Below are positions 1 to 7,508 of a stretch of 64,000 nt of DNA, piece by piece. This DNA comes from Actinomycetota bacterium (GTDB taxonomy: Bacteria; Actinomycetota; Acidimicrobiia; Actinomarinales; Actinomarinaceae): the NCBI GenBank assembly GCA_014384285.1, contig JACNGE010000007.1, forward strand, positions 1-64,000. Reading direction: 5' to 3'. Under the pieces are notes generated by a model. The model was not told the DNA's origin. It worked only from the letters and a program-made list of their open reading frames with translations, and did not search any database. The translations under genes were made by a program, and so were the position numbers. Numbering within the stretch: position 1 is the stretch's first letter; each line of letters begins with the position of its first letter.

Positions 1-344
1 ACTTCACCAAGTTCAGATAAAACTTCATCAACAAGGCTTGAGACATCCTCTTCACTTAACTGCTCAGGTAGCCAGCCACTCAGAAAATCCACTTCTAGTT
101 GAATCTGCTTCGCCATATCTTCGCCTCTTTCACCAAGGGACTGATACTCCTCTACTGCTTTAGTCATTTTCTTTACATATGAAGAAATCACACCTAGTGC
201 AAGCTCATCAGTGGCATCCTCACCCTTTTCAGCTTTTTTCTTTGCTATCTCGGTCTGAATTTGACGGATAGCATTTAATTTAGTTTTATCTTTTGCTTTC
301 ATTGCCTCTTTAAGTGAAGCGCTCAAATCATCTGTAATTGCCAT
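1..344 (-). CDS. GatB/YqeY domain protein (3' end outside window)
   Basis: The visible 114 codons, read leftwards from an ATG at 342-344, give a charged helical protein that begins MAITDDLSASLKEAMKAKDK and later contains TKLNAIRQIQTEIAKKKAE and WLPEQLSEEDV. This is the usual opening of the YqeY family, a helical domain related to the C-terminal tail of the amidotransferase subunit GatB, with a suspected tRNA-linked role that is not firmly established. The family is normally about 150 residues, so only the last quarter should be missing. The start lies 6 nt after the stop of the upstream phosphodiesterase gene, so the two are probably co-transcribed. Identification is from sequence pattern only. 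Confidence 0.8.
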   Translation of the reverse strand, partial: MAITDDLSASLKEAMKAKDKTKLNAIRQIQTEIAKKKAEKGEDATDELALGVISSYVKKMTKAVEEYQSLGERGEDMAKQIQLEVDFLSGWLPEQLSEEDVSSLVDEVLSELGE

Positions 345-350
345 TCTTTC

Positions 351-1007
351 CTACTTTTTATATAACTGCATTGTATCAGGAATATCAGTGATAATTCCAT
401 ATAAGCCTATTTGCATTAATCTCTCAAACTCTTTTTCATCGTTTACTGTCCAAACTACAGTTCTATTAAGAGGCAAATTAAAGTTTCTACTATTTATCAC
501 ATTATTACTGACCATAAACATAATTTGATTATCGTGATTTGAAAGAGCTGTGGCTTCAAATAAATTGTCTTCATTATCTAAAATTATTCCATACTTGCAA
601 TTGAAACTATCTTTGTAATTATGAATTACCTCCCAATTAAATGAAGAGATAATATCGTCGTAAGTAGCCATATTTATTATTTTTTTTATCAGAACTTCTA
701 GGTTTTCTTTCTTGGTGTCATCAGATTTAATCTCAAAATTAACATTTCCGGTAATTTGTGTCCTTGAGGTAAAAATCATATCTGACATATCAATATCTGG
801 AAGGAGTAGTTCTATTTCATTTAACGTCAAATCCTCAATAAAAAAGTCTTTTATAAAAGAATCATGATAGAAAATAATATTGTTATCTTTAGTTATCCGT
901 AAGTCAGTTTCGACAAAATCACAATGATCAAAGGCTTTATTTAGTCCTGTTATTGAATTTTCTCGGTATATTCGAGGCAAGCCCCTATGTCCAAAAATAT
1001 ATGTCAA
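351..1007 (-). CDS. Glycerophosphodiester phosphodiesterase family protein
   Basis: A 218-residue protein opening with the GDPD signature: GHRG at residues 6-9, the E-x-D metal pair at about 34-36 (VETDLR) and a catalytic HD at about 48-49 (FYHDSF). The C-terminal VWTVND and GIITDIP motifs also fit the family. GDPD enzymes hydrolyse glycerophosphodiesters to glycerol-3-phosphate and an alcohol, recycling phospholipid headgroups. There is no signal peptide, so the enzyme is probably cytoplasmic (UgpQ-like). It is slightly shorter than the usual 240-260 residues. It is divergent from whiB and precedes the YqeY-like gene. Confidence 0.85.
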   Translation of the reverse strand: MTYIFGHRGLPRIYRENSITGLNKAFDHCDFVETDLRITKDNNIIFYHDSFIKDFFIEDLTLNEIELLLPDIDMSDMIFTSRTQITGNVNFEIKSDDTKKENLEVLIKKIINMATYDDIISSFNWEVIHNYKDSFNCKYGIILDNEDNLFEATALSNHDNQIMFMVSNNVINSRNFNLPLNRTVVWTVNDEKEFERLMQIGLYGIITDIPDTMQLYKK

Positions 1008-1043
1008 AATACTTCCCTAACTTCCATACATTACTACAATAGA

Positions 1044-1061
1044 TTGTGAAAGTTTTCACAA
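1044..1061. promoter_or_regulatory. 18-bp palindrome in the whiB promoter region
   Basis: TTGTGAAAGTTTTCACAA is an 8+8 bp perfect inverted repeat around a GT centre. It lies 13 bp upstream of the whiB start and between two divergent genes. Position and symmetry suggest a dimeric repressor or activator site. No regulator can be named from the sequence. It also partly resembles a DnaA box (one mismatch to TTWTNCACA), but one symmetric site does not support a replication role. Confidence 0.45.
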
Positions 1062-1074
1062 AGTAAGGAAGATC

Positions 1075-1359
1075 GTGCAAATACTAAATTTTGACATAGA
1101 GCAGGAGGCCTGGATGGAAGAAGGTTCATGTGTTTATGCTAACACTGAATTGTTCTTTCCTGTCGGCTCTTCCATGAAAGCTATAAAGCAGTCCAATGAA
1201 GCAAAAGCCATTTGTAATGAATGTGTAGTAAAAATTGACTGTCTTGAGTACGCCATACGAACAAACCAAGATTCTGGAGTTTGGGGTGGTGCTACTGAAG
1301 AAGAAAGAAAGTCAATCCGCAGAGAGTATCGTAAAAACGGGTCTCTTCTAAACTTTTAA
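1075..1359 (+). CDS. WhiB-family iron-sulfur transcriptional regulator
   Basis: A 94-residue protein with the WhiB hallmarks: four cysteines that ligate a 4Fe-4S cluster (one near residue 19, CNEC-type pair near 47-50, and C near 56), followed by the GVWGG turn near 69 and a basic tail (RREYRK) for DNA contacts. WhiB proteins are found essentially only in Actinobacteria and their phages, and partner with the primary sigma factor to control redox, division or developmental genes. The start is a GTG preceded by AAGGAAG at good spacing. The 18-bp palindrome just upstream may be its operator. Its stop overlaps that of the convergent DUF3107-like gene by 4 nt. Which WhiB subclass this is cannot be settled by eye. 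Confidence 0.95.
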   Translation: MQILNFDIEQEAWMEEGSCVYANTELFFPVGSSMKAIKQSNEAKAICNECVVKIDCLEYAIRTNQDSGVWGGATEEERKSIRREYRKNGSLLNF

Positions 1360-1583
1360 ACTAATCCAGCTTCTCTTTTATCTTGGTCTTTTGAAAATTC
1401 TATTGAGTTAATATTGCCTGCATTAATACCAATTTCTCCATCTTCATCGGTAAACCAGTAAATACCTTTATCCTTAATTAGAACTTCAATTTCAGCAGTA
1501 AATTTCTTAATATCCTCAACTTCGAATTCATATTCTTTTAAAGATGCCTGTAATGAAATTTTAACTTTTTGTGCTTTAGCCAT
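1356..1583 (-). CDS. DUF3107-like small protein
   Basis: A 75-residue acidic protein, MAKAQKVKISLQ..., with alternating strand/helix pattern, a central helix (DIKKFTAEIEVLIKD), and a C-terminal GEIGINAGNINSIEF strand. The layout matches the actinobacterial DUF3107 family, whose members end in a strand that introduces a residue pattern such as 'IPADKLAYVEI'. Function is unknown. It sits 9 nt downstream of prs and is likely to be the last gene of the tatD-rsmA-ispE-glmU-prs run. The family assignment is moderate; that it is a real gene is well supported by operon position and exact tail-to-tail packing against whiB. Confidence 0.65.
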   Translation of the reverse strand: MAKAQKVKISLQASLKEYEFEVEDIKKFTAEIEVLIKDKGIYWFTDEDGEIGINAGNINSIEFSKDQDKREAGLV

Positions 1584-1592
1584 TTGTTCTCC

Positions 1593-2570
1593 TTATAAAA
1601 CGTTTTCACCCATGAAAAGTGCTGACACTGAATCATCTGCAAATATAGATGTTAACGCATTTGCAATTATTGTCGAAACTGAGAGTACTGTTACATTTCC
1701 TAACGCTTCAATATTTCCATTCTGAGACAAAGTATCTGTAGTAATTATTTCATCAATAGGTGCATTTTTTAAGTTTTCGATAGAGTGGTCTGAAAATATA
1801 CCATGTGTTGCAACCACATTCACTGTTTTTGCACCTTTTTCCTTCAGGATGTTTGCTGCTGCAGCAATAGTTCCTCCAGTGTCAATAATGTCATCAACAA
1901 GTATGGCGTGTCTACCCTCGACTTCTCCAATAACAGTGAAGGCTTCAACTACATTATGTATTTTGGGATCTCTCTTTTTATGTACAAATCCAACATATGC
2001 TTCTAGATGTTTTGCAAAGGTTGTTGCTCTCTTAACACCTCCGGCATCAGGAGATATAACAGAAACTGGCTCTTGAAATTTGTTATGAAAATAGTCGACA
2101 AATAAAGGGAGGGCCGTCAAGTGATCAAATGGTTCATCAATAAAACCCTGGATTTGTTGAGTGTGAAGATCAATTGATACTAATCTATCCGCACCAGCAG
2201 TAACAAATAAGTCGCCAATCAACCTTGCTGATATTGGTTCTCTTGGTAGCGCTTTTTTATCTTGTCTTGAGTATGGATAAAAAGGAAGAACTGCAGTGAT
2301 TCTTTTTGCCGAAGCTCTTTTTAGTGCGTCAACAAGAAGTAGTTGTTCCATGATTGTAAAATTTACTTCTCCTGAATGGCTCTGCATCACAAAACAGTCT
2401 GCTCCTCTAGCGCTTTCTTCGAGTCTTATGTAGATTTCACCACTAGCAAATTGCTTCTTGTCGACTAATGCTAAAGTTGTACCAAGTTCTCCTGCGACTT
2501 TCTCTGCTAGTTTAGGGTTTGATGAACCTGTAAATAAGAGCATCTTTTTCTTACTTGGTTGCTCTATCAC
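1593..2570 (-). CDS. prs: Ribose-phosphate pyrophosphokinase
   Basis: A 325-residue cytoplasmic enzyme making PRPP from ribose-5-phosphate and ATP, the entry point to purine, pyrimidine, histidine and tryptophan synthesis. Visible signatures are FTGSSNPKLAEKVA at the N-terminus, the catalytic flexible-loop region YSRQDKK near residue 100, the pyrophosphate-binding segment near 130 (SIDLHTQQIQGF), and the PRPP loop VDDIIDTGGTI near 225. The length is typical. The start overlaps the glmU stop as ATGA, so the two genes are translationally coupled; glmU-prs is a conserved actinobacterial pair. Confidence 0.97.
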   Translation of the reverse strand: MIEQPSKKKMLLFTGSSNPKLAEKVAGELGTTLALVDKKQFASGEIYIRLEESARGADCFVMQSHSGEVNFTIMEQLLLVDALKRASAKRITAVLPFYPYSRQDKKALPREPISARLIGDLFVTAGADRLVSIDLHTQQIQGFIDEPFDHLTALPLFVDYFHNKFQEPVSVISPDAGGVKRATTFAKHLEAYVGFVHKKRDPKIHNVVEAFTVIGEVEGRHAILVDDIIDTGGTIAAAANILKEKGAKTVNVVATHGIFSDHSIENLKNAPIDEIITTDTLSQNGNIEALGNVTVLSVSTIIANALTSIFADDSVSALFMGENVL

Positions 2571-3940
2571 TTTTCATCCTTTGATTGTTTTCTATCCATG
2601 TATCCATCAATATTTTTTTGCTGATTTCTCTCTATACCCAGTGCTTTAGCTGGAACATCTTTGGTAATAACCGATCCCGCACCAATCATAGCTCCCTCTC
2701 CAACTGTTACAGGAGCAACAAGCATGACATCAGATCCAATGAATGCTCCTTTTTTTATCTCTGTTTTATGTTTATTTTTTCCATCATAATTTACTGTTAT
2801 TGAACCAGCTGAAAAATTTACATTTTCCTCAAGATTTGCATCTCCTACATAAGAAAGATGCGGAATCTTGCTTCCACTACCAATATTTGAATTTTTTGTT
2901 TCAGCAAATGCTCCCACCTTTACACCCTCTTCTAAAACAGATCCTTTTCTTAAGTGTGCGTAGGGTCCTATAGTTGCAGTACCCTGGATAGTTACTTCAT
3001 CGAGTACTGAAAATAATACAGTTGAGCCCTTGCCGATATTTGATTCGTTAATCATTGTATTTGGACCAACGGTACAGTTTTCATGAATTTCAGTATTTCC
3101 GGTTAAGTGTGTGTTCGCCATTATTTTTGTCCCTGGTTTAATAATGACCTTTTCATCTACAAAAGTTGTGTTGGGGTCTTGAAAATAGACACCATTGTCC
3201 ATGTGTGATTTTAATAATTCATCTTTTAAGGTTTTTTCAACTTCGTTTAGCTGACTCATAGAGTTAACACCTTTAATAGTCTCTTCACTTACTTGTACTA
3301 TAACTGTATCCAAATTATTTTGAAAAGCTATCTCAATTAAATCCGTTAAATAAATTTCGTTCTGTTCATTATTACTATCTAATTTTTCAATATTTTCCAT
3401 AAGAAATCGTTTATCAAAACAATACATACCAGAGTTAATTTCTTTGATTTCCCTCTCAGCCTCATTAGCATCAGCATGTTCAACTATTTTTGAAATATTT
3501 TTTCCATCTTTGAGAATTCTTCCATAACCGGTTGGATCAGAGACTTCCGCTGTTATGATTCCAACAGCAACTTTTGCCTTTACTGATTGTTGTATCAAGT
3601 CATCGATGTCTTGCCTCCGAAGAAGGGGTGCGTCTCCCGGAATTATGACAACATATTCTGAATCATCATTTTCATATGCGTCACTATTTAAAAGTGTTAC
3701 CACTGCATGACCTGTCCCTAGTTGTTCTTTTTGATCAACAGGAAGAAAGCCCTCTTTGAGTTCTTTGATAACTAGGTCTGATTTGTGTCCCACAACAACA
3801 TACTGATTGTCTAAATGGCTAATGGCCCTCTGTCCGTATTCAATCATTGGTTGGCCTAAAACGGAATGCAGTACTTTTGGTAAGCCAGACTTCATACGAG
3901 TCCCTTTACCTGCAGCTAATATGACTCCTGATATTTTCAT
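2567..3940 (-). CDS. glmU: Bifunctional UDP-N-acetylglucosamine pyrophosphorylase / glucosamine-1-phosphate acetyltransferase
   Basis: A 457-residue two-domain enzyme. The N-terminal uridylyltransferase domain (about 1-230) has LAAGKGTRMKSGLPK and the GTGHAV substrate motif. The C-terminal acetyltransferase domain (about 250-440) is a left-handed beta helix of hexapeptides, with PYAHLRKG, KNSNIG and SAGSITVNYDGKNKHKT as its active-site segments. It makes UDP-GlcNAc for peptidoglycan. The ATG lies 8 nt after the 3' end of tRNA-Gln with no clear Shine-Dalgarno sequence, so translation may depend on tRNA processing. The TGA stop overlaps the prs ATG, which also shows that UGA is used as a normal stop here. 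Confidence 0.97.
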   Translation of the reverse strand: MKISGVILAAGKGTRMKSGLPKVLHSVLGQPMIEYGQRAISHLDNQYVVVGHKSDLVIKELKEGFLPVDQKEQLGTGHAVVTLLNSDAYENDDSEYVVIIPGDAPLLRRQDIDDLIQQSVKAKVAVGIITAEVSDPTGYGRILKDGKNISKIVEHADANEAEREIKEINSGMYCFDKRFLMENIEKLDSNNEQNEIYLTDLIEIAFQNNLDTVIVQVSEETIKGVNSMSQLNEVEKTLKDELLKSHMDNGVYFQDPNTTFVDEKVIIKPGTKIMANTHLTGNTEIHENCTVGPNTMINESNIGKGSTVLFSVLDEVTIQGTATIGPYAHLRKGSVLEEGVKVGAFAETKNSNIGSGSKIPHLSYVGDANLEENVNFSAGSITVNYDGKNKHKTEIKKGAFIGSDVMLVAPVTVGEGAMIGAGSVITKDVPAKALGIERNQQKNIDGYMDRKQSKDEK

Positions 3941-3948
3941 TTACTAAG

Positions 3949-4020
3949 CTGGGAGAGAAGGACTCGAACCCTCAACGTTTGGACCAAAACCAAATGTGTT
4001 GCCAATTACACCATCTCCCA
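3949..4020 (-). tRNA. tRNA-Gln(UUG)
   Basis: The minus strand folds as a complete tRNA of 72 nt. The acceptor stem is TGGGAGA/TCTCCCA with discriminator G, the anticodon stem is TTTGG/CCAAA, and the 7-nt loop TTTTGGT places TTG at positions 34-36. The T-arm contains GGTTCGAGTCC. CCA is not encoded. The gene sits inside an operon, 19 nt after ispE and 8 nt before glmU, so it is probably cut out of a polycistronic transcript. Confidence 0.95.
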
Positions 4021-4039
4021 TTGACCTTTAAGGATTATT

Positions 4040-4870
4040 CTAATCTGCTTCCCGTAACAAGCTACTATCAATTTTTTTTGTTACTGTAACTAGCCGGAAT
4101 AAGCTTAAATCTATTTTTTGAATATTATTTTTCAATTGTTCCTCTTCCCCAAAGCTAAATAATGTCGTTCCGCTTCCTGACATGAAAAACTCGCTTCCAG
4201 TAACTCTCTCAAGATGCTCTTTTCGTTCTTGTAGTTTTGGTTCAACATTTACAGCTGCATGCCAGAGATTATTCTTAATTTCAAGTTCTTTATATAATTT
4301 GGTATCTATTTCTAAATTATTATCTTGTTCGTCGAACGATTCAAAAACCTTCTTAGTAGAGAGTGTTTCGTGTGGTGTTGCAAGAAGAAAGTGTAAGGGA
4401 TTCTCAATATCTACAGCAATAATCTGTTCTCCAAATCCGTTTACTTCGGCTGCTGAGCCTTTTATAAAAAAAGGGACATCACTACCGATAGTTTTAGCAA
4501 CTATGGATAACTTTGGCACTTCTAGGCTGTACCTTTCACTCAAATATTTTATAATCGTTCCTGCATTGGAACTTCCACCACCCAACCCAGCCTCAACTGG
4601 TATATATTTATGAACCTTAATGTGAAATCTCTGATCAAAATTATTGACTTCTCGCAAAGCATGGAGTGCTTTATGTATTGTTGAGTCTCCATGAATTTCA
4701 ATTTGTGGGATGAATTCAATAATATCTGCTGGACTGTCTGTTTCATAAATTTCAATTTTGTCAAAAAGGTCGATGGGTGTCATCAAAGTTGATAAAGTAT
4801 GTAATCCATCGATTGTTTCATTATTGATCGTTAAATTTAAATTAATTTTTGCAGAGCTTAAAATCTTCAT
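4040..4870 (-). CDS. ispE: 4-diphosphocytidyl-2-C-methyl-D-erythritol kinase
   Basis: A 276-residue GHMP-family kinase of the MEP isoprenoid pathway. The glycine-rich ATP motif VEAGLGGGSSNAGTII is near residue 92, SSAKINLNLTI is at the N-terminus, and the third GHMP motif SGSGTTLFSF is near 231. It phosphorylates CDP-methylerythritol in the cytoplasm, supplying isoprenoids such as the polyprenyl-phosphate carriers used by the wall and glycosylation genes in this window. Its start overlaps the rsmA stop by 4 nt (ATGA). Length is normal. Confidence 0.95.
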   Translation of the reverse strand: MKILSSAKINLNLTINNETIDGLHTLSTLMTPIDLFDKIEIYETDSPADIIEFIPQIEIHGDSTIHKALHALREVNNFDQRFHIKVHKYIPVEAGLGGGSSNAGTIIKYLSERYSLEVPKLSIVAKTIGSDVPFFIKGSAAEVNGFGEQIIAVDIENPLHFLLATPHETLSTKKVFESFDEQDNNLEIDTKLYKELEIKNNLWHAAVNVEPKLQERKEHLERVTGSEFFMSGSGTTLFSFGEEEQLKNNIQKIDLSLFRLVTVTKKIDSSLLREAD

Positions 4871-5664
4871 TTCAAACTCTGCGCTAACAACAAATACTGT
4901 TCTGGTGTTATTTTCTGTGGCCTATCATCAGGATTAATGCCTAACTTTTCCAAGTCTTCAGAAGTAAAGAGGTCTTGCAGGGCTGATTTTATTTTTTTTC
5001 TCTTTTGTTGAAAAGCGATTTTAGAGATTTTAAATGCCTCTAAACGGTCTTCTTCATCAATTAATCTTTCTCTTTGAAGGGTTACGACACTTGAAGTAAC
5101 TTTTGGAACAGGACTGAAACAGTTTTTACTAACATCGAATTGAAGTTTTGGGGTTGTAAATAATGAGCAAACTACTGATAAAGCTCCATACTCTTTTGAG
5201 TCTGGTTGTGCTGTAATTCTCTCAGCAACTTCTCTCTGCACCATGACAACATATCTGTGAATAACAGGAACTTCAGTGATTAACTTAACAAGTAACCGGG
5301 TACCAATATAGTAAGGAAGATTGGAGACAAGTATCCACCAAGGACCTGTTAACTGTGAATAATCATACTCCATAGCATCCTGATTAATTACTTCAATATT
5401 TGGTATTTCAGAAAAACGTTCTTCTGTAATCGAAGCAAGATTTTTATCAATTTCAATCACTCTTAATCGATAATTATCTTTTAATAATTCATTTGTAAGA
5501 GATCCTGTACCAGGTCCAATCTCAATGATTGGATCTGCAAGTTGTCCTTGTACAAGTTTGGTTATTTTTCTAGAAATGTTTGTATCAATTAAAAAGTTTT
5601 GGCCTAATTTGAAATTAGGCTTGTCCTCAATTTTCTTAATCCAATATGATTCGCTCATTGTCAT
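4867..5664 (-). CDS. rsmA: 16S rRNA (adenine1518-N6/adenine1519-N6)-dimethyltransferase
   Basis: A 265-residue SAM-dependent methyltransferase (KsgA/RsmA/Dim1 family) that dimethylates two adenines in the 3' hairpin of 16S rRNA late in 30S assembly. Visible motifs are the SAM loop IEIGPGTGSLT near residue 45, IEID acidic loop, and the catalytic NLPYYIGTRLL (N-L-P-Y) near 115. The gene starts directly after the tatD stop with no gap and overlaps ispE by 4 nt. In many Actinobacteria a resuscitation-promoting factor gene (rpf) sits between tatD and ksgA; it is absent here. Confidence 0.96.
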   Translation of the reverse strand: MTMSESYWIKKIEDKPNFKLGQNFLIDTNISRKITKLVQGQLADPIIEIGPGTGSLTNELLKDNYRLRVIEIDKNLASITEERFSEIPNIEVINQDAMEYDYSQLTGPWWILVSNLPYYIGTRLLVKLITEVPVIHRYVVMVQREVAERITAQPDSKEYGALSVVCSLFTTPKLQFDVSKNCFSPVPKVTSSVVTLQRERLIDEEDRLEAFKISKIAFQQKRKKIKSALQDLFTSEDLEKLGINPDDRPQKITPEQYLLLAQSLK

Positions 5665-6432
5665 TTACTTACCCAATATAGTGTTTGTATTTTCAATCGT
5701 AATTGATGACAAATCTTCAAGAGTCATATCTTTAAGCATTGCTAGTTGTTTTGCAGTTTCAACAATAAATTCGGGTTTATTGTTTTGTCCTTTATATTTT
5801 CCTGGTGCAAGGTACGGTGTATCTGTTTCAAGGAGTAGTCGATTAATTGGTATCTTTTTTACAGATAGTTTTAAATCTTTTGCAGTTTCGTAAGTCAGTA
5901 TCCCTGAAAAGGAAAAATATACACCAAGCTCAATAAATTTTTTAGTCCAGTTATTACCACCAGTCCAAGAATGAAGTATGACTGGAAACTCACCTTCATA
6001 ATTTGATAGTAAATCAAAAGTATCTTTGAAACTATCGCGACAATGTACTATTAACGGTTTTTGTAAATCTTTTGCCATCTCTAAGTGAAATATCAAATTT
6101 TCATGTTGTTGTTCTCTTGTTGAGTGGTCTCTATAGTAATCCAAACCTGTTTCACCAATTAAATCAGCTTCACCTATTAATCTTGACAACTCTTCTTTTT
6201 GAGATGATAGGTTTTTTGCATCATGTGGATGTAATCCAGCAGCCCAATATGCGGGAACTGGTAACTGCATAGAGATTTCTTTTGCTTGTTTGGAAGAATT
6301 GGCATCAACTCCTGGAAGTATTAAATATTCTATAGATTCGTAATTTAAATTTGCTAAATCATAATCAGTTAGCTGCAAATGGCAATGCGTATCAACCCAT
6401 TTAGGTTCTTGGTTAATTACTCTTTCTTTCAC
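5665..6432 (-). CDS. tatD: TatD-family metal-dependent hydrolase/DNase
   Basis: A 255-residue TIM-barrel hydrolase. Metal ligands appear in order: DTHCHL (residues 14-19), GETGLDYYRD near 93, HCRDSF near 130, HSWTG near 154 and LLETDTPYLAP near 200. TatD proteins are 3'-5' exonucleases or deoxyribonucleases acting in DNA quality control. The GTG start is divergent from the AbrB-like gene 30 bp away, and it is the first gene of the tatD-rsmA-ispE-tRNA-glmU-prs-DUF3107 run. Confidence 0.93.
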   Translation of the reverse strand: MKERVINQEPKWVDTHCHLQLTDYDLANLNYESIEYLILPGVDANSSKQAKEISMQLPVPAYWAAGLHPHDAKNLSSQKEELSRLIGEADLIGETGLDYYRDHSTREQQHENLIFHLEMAKDLQKPLIVHCRDSFKDTFDLLSNYEGEFPVILHSWTGGNNWTKKFIELGVYFSFSGILTYETAKDLKLSVKKIPINRLLLETDTPYLAPGKYKGQNNKPEFIVETAKQLAMLKDMTLEDLSSITIENTNTILGK

Positions 6433-6462
6433 TACTATATAAGAATAGGAGCATACAAATAT

Positions 6463-6702
6463 ATGGGTAAAGGGAATAAAGGAAAGATTGATAACCTAGG
6501 AAGAGTTGTTATACCCAAAACAATAAGGGAAGCTTTGGATATAAAACACAATGATGAAATATCAATGACTGTACAAAATGGTACTCTTATCATTTCTAAA
6601 GGATATAAGGCCTGTTCGATTTGTAACTCCAAAGAGGTAAGTACTCAACTTGGTGACAAACTCTTGTGTGAAACCTGTATCTCAGAAATTAAAAGTCTTT
6701 AA
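6463..6702 (+). CDS. AbrB/SpoVT-type DNA-binding protein with C-terminal zinc ribbon
   Basis: A 79-residue protein. Residues 1-45 form a swapped-hairpin AbrB domain (KIDNLGRVVIPKTIREAL, then DEISMTVQNGTLIISK). Residues 50-75 carry two CxxC pairs (CSIC and CETC), which look like a small zinc ribbon. An upstream in-frame start exists, but it would run through the divergent tatD 5' end and adds 28 residues unrelated to the family, so the ATG immediately before GKGNKGKID is preferred. It is probably a dimeric or tetrameric transcription regulator, possibly controlling tatD and itself. The 3' end overlaps rsmI by 14 nt. Confidence 0.85.
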   Translation: MGKGNKGKIDNLGRVVIPKTIREALDIKHNDEISMTVQNGTLIISKGYKACSICNSKEVSTQLGDKLLCETCISEIKSL

Positions 6703-7504
6703 TTTTTTTATAAATTTCGTTTGTAGAAACATCTGTAATTAATGATATCGTTTTAGCAATTTCACGTTTTGGAATATCATACTTTAATAGATTTTGAACT
6801 GCACTCTCAACATCTATGTCTAATCTCTTTTGTTTTTCAGTTCCCTCGATTACTAGTGTAATCTCACCCTTAATATCTTTATCTCTGAATTCCTGAAGCA
6901 ACTCTTCTGAGGTACCTCTATAGATAGTCTCAAATTTTTTAGTTAGTTCTCTACATACAACAACTTTGTTCAGAATTTTTTCACTGGCAAATGCTTCAAG
7001 ATCTTTAACTAATCTTTTTGGAGAAGTAAAACAAACTGTTGTTATTTCAGAGGTTCCTAAGTCAGAAAGAAATTTGGACCTTTCTTTTCCTGACTTTGGT
7101 ATAAATCCAATAAAACGAAAACTTGTTAAATCAAATCCTGATAGTGTCAAAGCTACAATGACACTCGAAGGACCGGGTATCGACTCAATTTTTACATTTC
7201 TGTTTGATAGAGATGATACCAACTTTGCACCTGGATCAGCAATTAGTGGTGTGCCTGCGTCAGACAGAAGGGCGACATTTTTTCCTGAATCTAATAAGTT
7301 TTCGATTTCGTCCATTTTTTCATGTTCATTGCCAACAAAATAAGAATGAACGGGTTTTTCTATTTTTAAATGATTTAACAATTTGAGTACTCTTCGAGTG
7401 TCTTCTCCGTAAATGTAGTCAACATGATTTAGGGTCTCTATAAGTCTTGAGGAAATATCAGAGAGATTTCCTATAGGTGTAGCACATATATATAAGGTGC
7501 CCAA
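6689..7504 (-). CDS. rsmI: 16S rRNA (cytidine1402-2'-O)-methyltransferase
   Basis: A 271-residue tetrapyrrole-methylase-fold enzyme. It starts LYICATPIGNLSDISSR, has YGEDTR near 33 and the SAM loop LLSDAGTPLIADPG near 79, and GPSSVIVAL near 110, all diagnostic for RsmI. It 2'-O-methylates C1402 in the ribosomal P site. The start lies 4 nt downstream of the lipoprotein gene stop, so the two are likely co-transcribed. In other Actinobacteria rsmI is often close to tatD/ksgA, and the same neighbourhood is retained here. Confidence 0.96.
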   Translation of the reverse strand: MGTLYICATPIGNLSDISSRLIETLNHVDYIYGEDTRRVLKLLNHLKIEKPVHSYFVGNEHEKMDEIENLLDSGKNVALLSDAGTPLIADPGAKLVSSLSNRNVKIESIPGPSSVIVALTLSGFDLTSFRFIGFIPKSGKERSKFLSDLGTSEITTVCFTSPKRLVKDLEAFASEKILNKVVVCRELTKKFETIYRGTSEELLQEFRDKDIKGEITLVIEGTEKQKRLDIDVESAVQNLLKYDIPKREIAKTISLITDVSTNEIYKKIKDF

Positions 7505-7508
7505 AATG

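Noticed and set aside
1044-1061. DnaA box / replication origin
   Set aside because: Only one partial match exists, with no cluster of boxes, no dnaA or dnaN and no AT-rich unwinding repeats nearby.
4182-4613. Antisense open frame of 143 codons inside ispE
   Set aside because: It lies opposite clear GHMP kinase motifs, is rich in Ser/Cys/Phe as expected for a shadow frame, and shows no family features. The same holds for long antisense frames inside rsmI, E1, E2, lpdA and serA.
6379-6462. Longer N-terminus for the AbrB-like protein
   Set aside because: It would overlap the divergent tatD coding start and adds a hydrophobic stretch absent from the family; the ATG at 6463 fits the domain edge.
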